Below are positions 56,601 to 64,000 of a stretch of DNA of 64,000 nt, one piece after another. This DNA comes from Bathymodiolus brooksi. Its lineage: Eukaryota; Mollusca; Bivalvia; Mytilida; Modiolidae. Under the pieces are notes generated by a model, which saw only the letters and a list, made by a program, of their open reading frames with translations, had not been told where the DNA came from and did no database searches. A program made the translations under genes and the position numbers. How positions within the stretch are numbered: the stretch's first letter is position 1; each line of letters begins with the position of its first letter. Location: positions 101,275,689 to 101,339,688 of the forward strand of contig OY804578.1 of NCBI GenBank assembly GCA_963680875.1, written 5' to 3'.

Positions 56601-56827
56601 TTCTCTTACATTTGTATCATCAATAATAATGGCCTATTCTTCTTGTCTATATAGGTTCAGATGTTATAAAAGCATTAGAAAATGGAGTTTCTAAATACCC
56701 AGTATTAGAAGGCAGATTTCCTCAGGTAGCTGGTTTAACATTTGGGTTTGACCCATCAAAACCTCCAGGTCAGAGAGTTGACCCAGAACTGGTACAGGTA
56801 CAAGAACGTTATATAGATTTGAATAAG
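44433..56827 (+). CDS. 5'-nucleotidase-family metallophosphoesterase, 9 exons, 3'-partial
   Basis: Spans all coding exons seen; they join in frame to 418 residues. Residues 7-~250 are the metallophosphatase domain: HFNDVYN (11-17), GD (50-51), GNHDFDFG (82-89), THMRWP (185-190) and GGHDHDY (207-213), which hold the dimetal ligands. Residues ~300-418 begin the 5'-nucleotidase C-terminal domain ([20 protein letters not shown]329, the PLVDLL stretch, [20 protein letters not shown]). In the family such proteins hydrolyse phosphate esters or nucleotides. The DxH motif reads DVY, as in CG11883-like proteins, so classic CD73 specificity should not be assumed. No signal peptide, so it is probably cytosolic. 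The start is fixed by an in-frame TAA at 44406. Probably ~150 residues are missing beyond the satellite array in intron 9. Confidence 0.93.
45333..45419 (+). CDS. Phosphatase coding exon 2
   Basis: Acceptor TTAATTATTTCAG, 87 bp, residues 58-86 plus one base. Ends CAVLGNHDF, the conserved metal-binding motif, completed across the intron. Donor GTAAGG at 45420. Intron 1 carries a SINE fragment at 45220-45261. Confidence 0.95.
46480..46622 (+). CDS. Phosphatase coding exon 3
   Basis: Acceptor TTAATTTACAG, 143 bp, residues 87-134: [33 protein letters not shown]. Ends in phase 0 at AAAG|GTAAAT. Its last ~52 bp and donor are repeated downstream (see 46571-47110). Confidence 0.94.
46571..47110 (+). 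repeat. 89-bp tandem repeat of exon-3 end plus donor
   Basis: Six units; the first is the real exon end (46571-46622) plus ~38 bp of intron. Donor-equivalent positions are 46623, 46717, 46806, 46895, 46984 and 47073, spaced 94 and then exactly 89 bp. Units 1, 2, 4 and 6 keep AAAG|GTAAAT. Units 3 and 5 read ATTTGTAAAT and have lost the G before GT. Units 2+3 and 4+5 form a 178-bp doublet. Frame 1 meets TAA at 46722, so only the first donor gives a normal protein. Confidence 0.93.
47118..47585 (+). mobile_element. Second-family SINE interrupted by Meta-SINE
   Basis: The head side (GATTATCATGCATGCC, ACGAATCGTGAGTTTGATCT, TAAAATTTGTATTTACTGCT) and the rest (GTGATTGGCTTGGAATCAGA, GGGCTAGTTATATGAAAATC) are separated by a Meta-SINE at 47214-47453. 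The related CTTCACTTTAG and CTTCACTTAG at the junctions look like its target-site duplication. Confidence 0.75.
47214..47453 (-). mobile_element. Meta-SINE in intron 3
   Basis: Antisense to the gene: GGTTATGGTGTTTGACGCCA, GGAGTACCCGGAGAAAACCA, GGGGTTCGAATTCACAAC. The extreme head is shortened. Inserted into an older SINE. Confidence 0.85.
47671..47796 (+). CDS. Phosphatase coding exon 4
   Basis: Acceptor TTTGTTTTTCAG, 126 bp, residues 135-176: [32 protein letters not shown]. Phase 0 at both ends. Donor GTATGT at 47797. Confidence 0.95.
47819..48501. mobile_element. 683-bp MITE with ~80-bp TIRs in intron 4
   Basis: Left arm TCTAGATACGATAATGTAAC ... CCATTCAACGTATGGGAGC (47819-47897). The right arm is its reverse complement (48423-48501), beginning GCTCCCATACGTTGAATGGG and ending ATCGTATCTAGA. 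Mismatches are few. No target-site duplication is clear because the ends themselves read TCTAGA. The interior (~525 bp) is non-coding. It lies 22 bp beyond the exon-4 donor. Confidence 0.88.
49076..49315 (-). mobile_element. Meta-SINE in intron 4
   Basis: Antisense to the gene, with a TTAGGG-like tail at 49076-49096 (AAGGGTTAGGGTTATGG). The central block lacks the CGGAGTACCCG segment. Confidence 0.86.
49811..49933 (+). CDS. Phosphatase coding exon 5
   Basis: Acceptor TACTATTTTAG, 123 bp, residues 177-217: [37 protein letters not shown]. This carries two conserved metal/phosphate-binding motifs. Phase 0. Donor GTAATA at 49934 is weaker than the others. Confidence 0.95.
49961..50212 (-). mobile_element. 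Meta-SINE in intron 5
   Basis: Starts 28 bp after the exon-5 donor, antisense. Tail TTTAGGGTTAGGGTTATGGT. The head is complete to CACGACGGCCCC. Confidence 0.88.
50275..50900. repeat. ~155-bp tandem repeat, 3.4 copies
   Basis: Units begin near TCTCCTCTGAAAC at 50375, 50531 and 50684, with a decayed fourth at about 50833. Each holds TGGAAGGTCCTCTATAAAGA and AACATGGCCGCCACAGGCAA. I recall a similar dispersed repeat in bivalve introns. Confidence 0.88.
51120..52175. mobile_element. 1,056-bp non-autonomous hAT-type element, intron 5
   Basis: Left end CAGGGATGATTCCAGCTAT. The right end, reverse complemented, is TAGGGATGATTCCACTAT, with GTATT on both flanks (51115-51119, 52176-52180). AT-rich interior with no credible ORF. 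Termini and 5-bp duplication resemble the hAT and MITE at 31-40 kb. Confidence 0.82.
52290..52627. repeat. 37-bp minisatellite, ~9 units, intron 5
   Basis: Unit TTCAGACTTCAACTGATTGG plus TCAAATTGGGCTATCTG. Variants alternate GATCA/GTTCA, GATTGG/GATGGG/TATGGG and CAAATTG/CAACTTG, with partial block structure. Confidence 0.9.
52725..52810. repeat. Short dispersed repeat
   Basis: CAGTCAAACCTGTATTAAGA and GTCTTATAAGACAGGTGACC form an imperfect inverted arrangement. A relative is at about 19440. Confidence 0.5.
53028..53193 (+). CDS. Phosphatase coding exon 6
   Basis: Acceptor TTTTCTTCAG, 166 bp, residues 218-272 plus one base: [35 protein letters not shown]. Closes the metallophosphatase domain. 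Donor GTAGGT at 53194, phase 1. Confidence 0.95.
53538..53668 (+). mobile_element. Meta-SINE 3' half in intron 6
   Basis: 5'-truncated: GACAGGTCGGTGGTTTTCTC to GTGGCATTAAACACC, tail AAAACCCTAACCCTAATAA. Confidence 0.85.
53871..54138 (-). mobile_element. Meta-SINE in intron 6
   Basis: Full length, antisense: GTTGAATGCCACTTTC, TGGCGGTCAGTTTTATTGGG, CACCTCGCCATGAATGGGGT, CATAATGACCCCC. Confidence 0.87.
54366..54461 (+). CDS. Phosphatase coding exon 7
   Basis: Acceptor TTTTAATTTACAG, 96 bp, residues 273-304 plus one base: [30 protein letters not shown]. Linker between the two domains; the ETNLGNF junction starts the C-terminal domain. Donor GTAAAA at 54462. Confidence 0.94.
54930..55070 (+). 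repeat. Dispersed mussel repeat, terminal module, intron 7
   Basis: AGACCCTCTGGTTTTATTGT, TTGAGCATACCTGATGAAGG, GTGTCGTGCACATTAAATTT, AATATCTACATTTTT. Confidence 0.75.
55348..55703 (-). mobile_element. Second-family SINE, complete, intron 7
   Basis: Antisense copy of the 19.6-kb element: GGTGTTTGACGCCAACTCAG, CTAGCTCACTGAAACAACAG, GATTCCGAGTCAACCAATCT, AGCGGAGAGGCAACAAATAC, and the tRNA-like head ending ACATGCTAACCATCACACCA. Confidence 0.88.
55787..55954 (+). CDS. Phosphatase coding exon 8
   Basis: Acceptor GATTTTATTTTAG, 168 bp, residues 305-360 plus one base: [52 protein letters not shown]. Start of the substrate-specificity domain. Donor GTAAAT at 55955. A SINE begins about 20 bp later. 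Confidence 0.95.
55976..56192 (+). mobile_element. Meta-SINE in intron 8
   Basis: Same sense as the gene: GGGGCCATCGTGATTTACAA, TTGTGAGTTTGAATCCCGC, CTCCATCAATAAAACTGACT. A short antisense head fragment follows at 56428-56496. Confidence 0.86.
56655..56827 (+). CDS. Phosphatase coding exon 9 (last seen)
   Basis: Acceptor CTTCTTGTCTATATAG, 173 bp, residues 361-418: [48 protein letters not shown]. Phase 0; donor GTAATG at 56828. No following exon was found before the satellite. Confidence 0.95.
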
Positions 56828-56918
56828 GTAATGTATTTTCTTTAGAATTATGTGTAAATGTCATTACTTTTAATAAAGAAATTTTGTTGTGATCATGCAA
56901 AGCTGTTATTAACACATA

Positions 56919-57140
56919 GGAGCCGTCACAATCAGTGCCTATCACCACTAACGTTGTGAGTTCGAATCCTGCTCAGGTGAGGTGTACTCAATACAACATT
57001 ATGTGATAAAGGTTGTCAGTGAATTGCGACAGGTCGGTGGTTTTCTCTGGGCACTCTGGTTTCCTCCACCATTAAAACTGACCTCTATGATATAACTGAA
57101 ATATTGTTGAAAGTTGCACTAAACATCATTACCCTAACCC
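56919..57140 (+). mobile_element. Meta-SINE in intron 9
   Basis: Sense orientation with a deletion in the head (GGAGCCGTCACAATCAGTGC), then GTGAGTTCGAATCCTGCTCA to GTTGCACTAAACATC and the tail ATTACCCTAACCCCG. Confidence 0.85.
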
Positions 57141-57834
57141 CGTTTATCAACACTTCATGACTTCAGCCCTTTCTTGCTTTGGTTTAGTGATTGGATGGTC
57201 CCATTTCACAACTGCGACAAATCCACTTTTCTTCCAAATTGCCCACCATTATTAATAATAAAAGTTTCTTAAAATGTCCAATATGTTTGCATTTTTTGTT
57301 GAAAATTTACTGAAATTCAATGATTTGATGTTTGATAATTAGTTGTAAAATAAATATTCTAAGATTGTATCTGAAATATGTAATTTTAATATTGTGCAAA
57401 AATAAAATCTGAATTTAATAAATGGGATGGTCATTGGGCATCTTCACTTGTCAGGATTTCTATGTTCTTTTAAGTCTATGAACACCTGACTTAAACTCAG
57501 ATGGGAAATTCCATGGCAACTGGAATGGTGTTTATAAATATCCAGGGAACCTGTCCAAAAATACTGACCAATAAAATTGCTTGCAAATTGAAAACCATGA
57601 ACAAGAGTGAAAACAAAAATTGACAAGATCAATGCAAAATATCGGCAATTGTTTTATACTATTTAAACATTCAGTTCAAAATATTAAGAACAATATTTCA
57701 GGCAACATCCACTATGCATTTAACAAGAAAGAAAGAGAACAGAAGCATCATATAATGAGTTGTAACTGGATTCTCTATTTTTGTCCCACATTGTATACAC
57801 ATGCCACAAAGTATGATGGCACTGTGAAACCTGT
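57141..57834. other. Intron 9 unique sequence
   Basis: AT-rich, no exon-like segment in the frame expected (phase 0) for the rest of the phosphatase C-terminal domain. Confidence 0.6.
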
Positions 57835-60800
57835 CTAAACTGAACCCTGAATAAACTGGAATCCTGTATATACTGAACCTAAAATAAAAACCTAATAAAT
57901 AATATCGTCTAAACCTAACCCTTAATAAACCGTAATCCTGTATCAACTGAACATTATATCCTGTATATTATACTGAACCTAAGATAAAAACCTAACAAAG
58001 AATATCGTCTAAGCCTAACCCTTAATAAACCGTAATCCTGTATCAAGTGAACATTATATCTTGTATATTATACTGAACCTAAAATAAAGTCCTAATAAAT
58101 AATATCGTCTAAGCCTAACCCTTAATAAACTGTAATCCTGTATCAACTGAACATTATATCTTGTATATTATACTGAACCTAAAATAAAGTCCTAATAAAT
58201 AATATCGTCTAAGCCTAACCCTTAATAAACTGTAATCCTGTATCAACTAAATATTATATCCTGTATATTATACTGAACCTAAAATAAAGTCCTAATAAAT
58301 AATATTGTCTAAGCCTAACCCTTAATAAACCGTAATCCTGTATCAAGTGAACATTATATCTTGTATATTATACTGAACCTAAAATAAAGTCCTAATAAAT
58401 AATATCGTCTAAGCCTAACCCTTAATAAACCGTAATCCTGTATCAACTGAACATTATATCTTGTATATTATACTGAACCTAAAATAAAGTCCTAATAAAT
58501 AATATCATTTTAAGCCTAACCCTTAATAAACTGTAATCCTGTATCAACTGAACATTATATCTTGTATATTATACTGAACCTAAAATAAAGTCCTAATAAA
58601 TAATATCGTCTAAGCCTAACCTTTAATAAACCGTAATCCTGTATCAAGTGAACATTATATCTTGTATATTATACTGAACCTAAAATAAAGTCCTAATAAA
58701 GAATATCGTCTAAGCCTAACCCTTAATAAACCGTAATCCTGTATCAAGTGAACATTATATCCTGTATATTATACTGAACCTAAAATAAAGTCCTAATAAA
58801 GAATATCGTCTAAGCCTAACCCTTAATAAACCGTAATCCTGTATCAACTGAACATTATATCCTGTATATTATACTGAACCTAAGATAAAAACCTAACAAA
58901 GAATATCGTCTAAGCCTAACCCTTAATAAACCGTAATCCTGTATCAAGTGAACATTATATCTTGTATATTATACTGAACCTAAAATAAAGTCCTAATAAA
59001 TAATATCGTCTAAGCCTAACCCTTAATAAACTGTAATCCTGTATCAACTGAACATTATATCTTGTATATTATACTGAACCTAAAATAAAGTCCTAATAAA
59101 TAATATCGTCTAAGCCTAACCCTTAATAAACTGTAATCCTGTATCAACTAAACATTATATCCTGTATATTATACTGAACCTAAAATAAAGTCCTAATAAA
59201 TAATATCGTCTAAGCCTAACCCTTAATAAACCGTAATCCTGTATCAAGTGAACATTATATCTTGTATATTATACTGAACCTAAAATAAAGTCCTAATAAA
59301 TAATATCGTCTAAGCCTAACCCTTAATAAACCGTAATCCTGTATCAACTGAACATTATATCTTGTATATTATACTGAACCTAAAATAAAAACCTAACAAA
59401 GAATATCATCTAAACCTAACCCTTAATAAACCGTAATCCTGTATCAACTGAACATTATATCCTGTATATTATACTGAACCTAAGATAAAAACCTAACAAA
59501 GAATATCGTCTAAGCCTAACCCTTAATGAACCGTAATCCTGTATCAAGTGAACATTATATCTTGTATATTATACTGAACCTAAAATAAAGTCCTAATAAA
59601 TAATATCGTCTAAGCCTAACCCTTAATAAACTGTAATCCTGTATCAACTGAACATTATATCTTGTATATTATACTGAACCTAAAATAAAGTCCTAATAAA
59701 TAATATCGTCTAAGCCTAACCCTTAATAAACCGTAATCCTGTATCAAGTGAACATTATATCTTGTATATTATACTGAACCTAAAATAAAGTCCTAATAAA
59801 TAATATCGTCTAAGCCTAACCCTCAATAAACTATAATCCTGTATCGACTAAACATTATATCCTGTATATTATACTGAACCTAAAATAAAGTCCTAATAAA
59901 TAATATCGTCTAAGCCTAACCCTTAATAAACCGTAATCCTGTATCAAGTGAACATTATATCTTGTATATTATACTGAACCTAAAATAAAGTCCTAATAAA
60001 TAATATCGTCTAAGCCTAACCCTTAATAAACTGTAATCCTGTATCAACTAAATATTATATCCTGTATATTATACTGAACCTAAAATAAAGTCCTAATAAA
60101 TAATATTGTCTAAGCCTAACCCTTAATAAACCGTAATCCTGTATCAAGTGAACATTATATCTTGTATATTATACTGAACCTAAAATAAAGTCCTAATAAA
60201 TAATATCGTCTAAGCCTAACCCTTAATAAACCGTAATCCTGTATCAACTGAACATTATATCTTGTATATTATACTGAACCTAAAATAAAGTCCTAATAAA
60301 TAATATCATTTTAAGCCTAACCCTTAATAAACTGTAATCCTGTATCAACTGAACATTATATCTTGTATATTATACTGAACCTAAAATAAAGTCCTAATAA
60401 ATAATATCGTCTAAGCCTAACCCTTAATAAACTGTAATCCTGTATCAACTAAATATTATATCCTGTATATTATACTGAACCTAAAATAAAGTCCTAATAA
60501 ATAATATTGTCTAAGCCTAACCCTTAATAAACCGTAATCCTGTATCAAGTGAACATTATATCTTGTATATTATACTGAACCTAAAATAAAGTCCTAATAA
60601 ATAATATCGTCTAAGCCTAACCCTTAATAAACCGTAATCCTGTATCAACTGAACATTATATCTTGTATATTATACTGAACCTAAAATAAAGTCCTAATAA
60701 ATAATATCATTTTAAGCCTAACCCTTAATAAACTGTAATCCTGTATCAACTGAACATTATATCTTGTATATTATACTGAACCTAAAATAAAGTCCTAATA

Positions 60801-63800
60801 AATAATATCGTCTAAGCCTAACCTTTAATAAACCGTAATCCTGTATCAAGTGAACATTATATCTTGTATATTATACTGAACCTAAAATAAAGTCCTAATA
60901 AAGAATATCGTCTAAGCCTAACCCTTAATAAACCGTAATCCTGTATCAAGTGAACATTATATCCTGTATATTATACTGAACCTAAAATAAAGTCCTAATA
61001 AAGAATATCGTCTAAGCCTAACCCTTAATAAACCGTAATCCTGTATCAACTGAACATTATATCCTGTATATTATACTGAACCTAAGATAAAAACCTAACA
61101 AAGAATATCGTCTAAGCCTAACCCTTAATAAACCGTAATCCTGTATCAAGTGAACATTATATCTTGTATATTATACTGAACCTAAAATAAAGTCCTAATA
61201 AATAATATCGTCTAAGCCTAACCCTTAATAAACTGTAATCCTGTATCAACTGAACATTATATCTTGTATATTATACTGAACCTAAAATAAAGTCCTAATA
61301 AATAATATCGTCTAAGCCTAACCCTTAATAAACTGTAATCCTGTATCAACTAAACATTATATCCTGTATATTATACTGAACCTAAAATAAAGTCCTAATA
61401 AATAATATCGTCTAAGCCTAACCCTTAATAAACCGTAATCCTGTATCAAGTGAACATTATATCTTGTATATTATACTGAACCTAAAATAAAGTCCTAATA
61501 AATAATATCGTCTAAGCCTAACCCTTAATAAACCGTAATCCTGTATCAACTGAACATTATATCTTGTATATTATACTGAACCTAAAATAAAAACCTAACA
61601 AAGAATATCATCTAAACCTAACCCTTAATAAACCGTAATCCTGTATCAACTGAACATTATATCCTGTATATTATACTGAACCTAAGATAAAAACCTAACA
61701 AAGAATATCGTCTAAGCCTAACCCTTAATGAACCGTAATCCTGTATCAAGTGAACATTATATCTTGTATATTATACTGAACCTAAAATAAAGTCCTAATA
61801 AATAATATCGTCTAAGCCTAACCCTTAATAAACTGTAATCCTGTATCAACTGAACATTATATCTTGTATATTATACTGAACCTAAAATAAAGTCCTAATA
61901 AATAATATCGTCTAAGCCTAACCCTTAATAAACCGTAATCCTGTATCAAGTGAACATTATATCTTGTATATTATACTGAACCTAAAATAAAGTCCTAATA
62001 AATAATATCGTCTAAGCCTAACCCTCAATAAACTATAATCCTGTATCGACTAAACATTATATCCTGTATATTATACTGAACCTAAAATAAAGTCCTAATA
62101 AATAATATCGTCTAAGCCTAACCCTTAATAAACCGTAATCCTGTATCAAGTGAACATTATATCTTGTATATTATACTGAACCTAAAATAAAGTCCTAATA
62201 AAGAATATCGTCTAAGCCTAACCCTTAATAAACCGTAATCCTGTATCAAGTGAACATTATATCCTGTATATTATACTGAACCTAAAATAAAGTCCTAATA
62301 AAGAATATCGTCTAAGCCTAACCCTTAATAAACCGTAATCCTGTATCAACTGAACATTATATCCTGTATATTATACTGAACCTAAGATAAAAACCTAACA
62401 AAGAATATCGTCTAAGCCTAACCCTTAATAAACCGTAATCCTGTATCAAGTGAACATTATATCTTGTATATTATACTGAACCTAAAATAAAGTCCTAATA
62501 AATAATATCGTCTAAGCCTAACCCTTAATAAACTGTAATCCTGTATCAACTGAACATTATATCTTGTATATTATACTGAACCTAAAATAAAGTCCTAATA
62601 AATAATATCGTCTAAGCCTAACCCTTAATAAACTGTAATCCTGTATCAACTAAACATTATATCCTGTATATTATACTGAACCTAAAATAAAGTCCTAATA
62701 AATAATATCGTCTAAGCCTAACCCTTAATAAACCGTAATCCTGTATCAAGTGAACATTATATCTTGTATATTATACTGAACCTAAAATAAAGTCCTAATA
62801 AATAATATCGTCTAAGCCTAACCCTTAATAAACCGTAATCCTGTATCAACTGAACATTATATCTTGTATATTATACTGAACCTAAAATAAAAACCTAACA
62901 AAGAATATCATCTAAACCTAACCCTTAATAAACCGTAATCCTGTATCAACTGAACATTATATCCTGTATATTATACTGAACCTAAGATAAAAACCTAACA
63001 AAGAATATCGTCTAAGCCTAACCCTTAATGAACCGTAATCCTGTATCAAGTGAACATTATATCTTGTATATTATACTGAACCTAAAATAAAGTCCTAATA
63101 AATAATATCGTCTAAGCCTAACCCTTAATAAACTGTAATCCTGTATCAACTGAACATTATATCTTGTATATTATACTGAACCTAAAATAAAGTCCTAATA
63201 AATAATATCGTCTAAGCCTAACCCTTAATAAACCGTAATCCTGTATCAAGTGAACATTATATCTTGTATATTATACTGAACCTAAAATAAAGTCCTAATA
63301 AATAATATCGTCTAAGCCTAACCCTCAATAAACTGTAATCCTGTATCGACTAAACATTATATCCTGTATATTATACTGAACCTAAAATAAAGTCATAATA
63401 AATAATATCATCTAAGCCTAACCCTTAATAAACTGTAATCCTGTATCAACTGAACATTATATCTTGTATATTATACTGAACCTAAAATAAAGTCCTAATA
63501 AATAATATCGTCTAAGCCTAACCCTTAATAAACCGTAATCCTGTATCAAGTGAACATTATATCCTGTATATTATACTGAACCTAAAATAAAGTCCTAATA
63601 AATAATATCGTCTAAGCCTAACCCTTAATAAACTGTAATCCTGTATCAACTGAACATTATATCTTGTATATTATACTGAACCTAAAATAAAGTCCTAATA
63701 AATAATATCGTCTAAGCCTAACCCTTAATAAACCGTAATCCTGTATCAAGTGAACATTATATCCTGTATATTATACTGAACCTAAAATAAAGTCCTAATA

Positions 63801-64000
63801 AATAATATTGTCTAAGCCTAACCCTTAATAAACCGTAATCCTGTATCAAGTGAACATTATATCCTGTATTTTATATTGAACCTAAAATAAAGTCCTAATA
63901 AATAATATCGTCTAAGCCTAACCCTTAATAAACCGTAGTCCTGTATCAACTAAACATTATATCCTGTATATTATACTGAACCTAAAATAAAGTCCTAATA
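57835..64000. repeat. 100-bp satellite array with higher-order repeats
   Basis: About 61 monomers of 100 bp. Landmarks: AACTGAACATTATATCTTGT, ATATTATACTGAACCTAAAA, TAAAGTCCTAATAAATAATA, TCGTCTAAGCCTAACCCTTA, ATAAACTGTAATCCTGTATC. The array is open at the window end. Rare variants recur at fixed distances. ATCATTTTAAGCC is at 58506 and 60708 (2,202 bp). Three others show 2,202 and then 1,300 bp: CCCTTAATGAACC at 59522/61724/63024, GAATATCATCTAAACC at 59401/61603/62903, and CCCTCAATAAACT at 59819/62021/63321. So blocks of 22 and 13 monomers were duplicated. Confidence 0.95.

Noticed and set aside
57835..64000. Telomere or subtelomere at the window end
   Set aside because: CCTAACCC occurs once per 100-bp monomer but never as a pure TTAGGG run, and a conserved gene appears to be interrupted, so an intronic satellite is more likely.

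Overview
This window is eukaryotic nuclear DNA, AT-rich and dense in repeats. It fits a bivalve mollusc, most likely a mytilid mussel. The evidence is split genes with GT/AG introns, many tRNA-derived SINEs whose central block resembles the animal Meta-SINE domain, and dispersed repeats that I recognise from memory as typical of Mytilus. The genus call is inference. Nothing prokaryotic (operons, ribosome binding sites, CRISPR) is present.

Two protein-coding genes are convincing. (1) A single-exon orphan class A (rhodopsin-like) GPCR of 342 residues lies on the minus strand at 26183-25155. (2) A 5'-nucleotidase/UshA-superfamily metallophosphoesterase, closest in motifs to the Drosophila CG11883-like group, lies on the plus strand. 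Nine coding exons can be joined in frame from 44433 to 56827, giving 418 residues. Its C-terminal exons are not in the window.

Layout. 1-5 kb: a near-identical 1,044-bp tandem duplication, then a cluster of SINEs. 5.7-18.1 kb: a young ~4.15-kb segmental duplication. Its second copy is split by a 3.3-kb terminal-inverted-repeat (TIR) element, so the empty site survives in the first copy. 18-22 kb: decayed retroelement and LINE ends and SINEs. 22.35-24.9 kb: a 67-bp satellite (~38 copies) inside a dispersed repeat. 25.2-26.2 kb: the GPCR. 27-42 kb: LINE, hAT, Harbinger-like, foldback and MITE insertions with no convincing host gene. 44.4-56.8 kb: the phosphatase gene, whose introns hold many SINEs, two larger inverted-repeat elements and several minisatellites. 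57.8-64.0 kb: a 100-bp satellite of at least 6.1 kb with higher-order structure, apparently within intron 9 and running off the window.

The two genes have no evident functional link. The most informative signals are structural: target-site duplications (TSDs) that give exact insertion boundaries, nested elements that give relative ages, a tandemly amplified exon end carrying several copies of a splice donor, and higher-order satellite structure. I see no multi-gene system. The best candidates for something undescribed are the 3.3-kb TIR element and the amplified splice donor.
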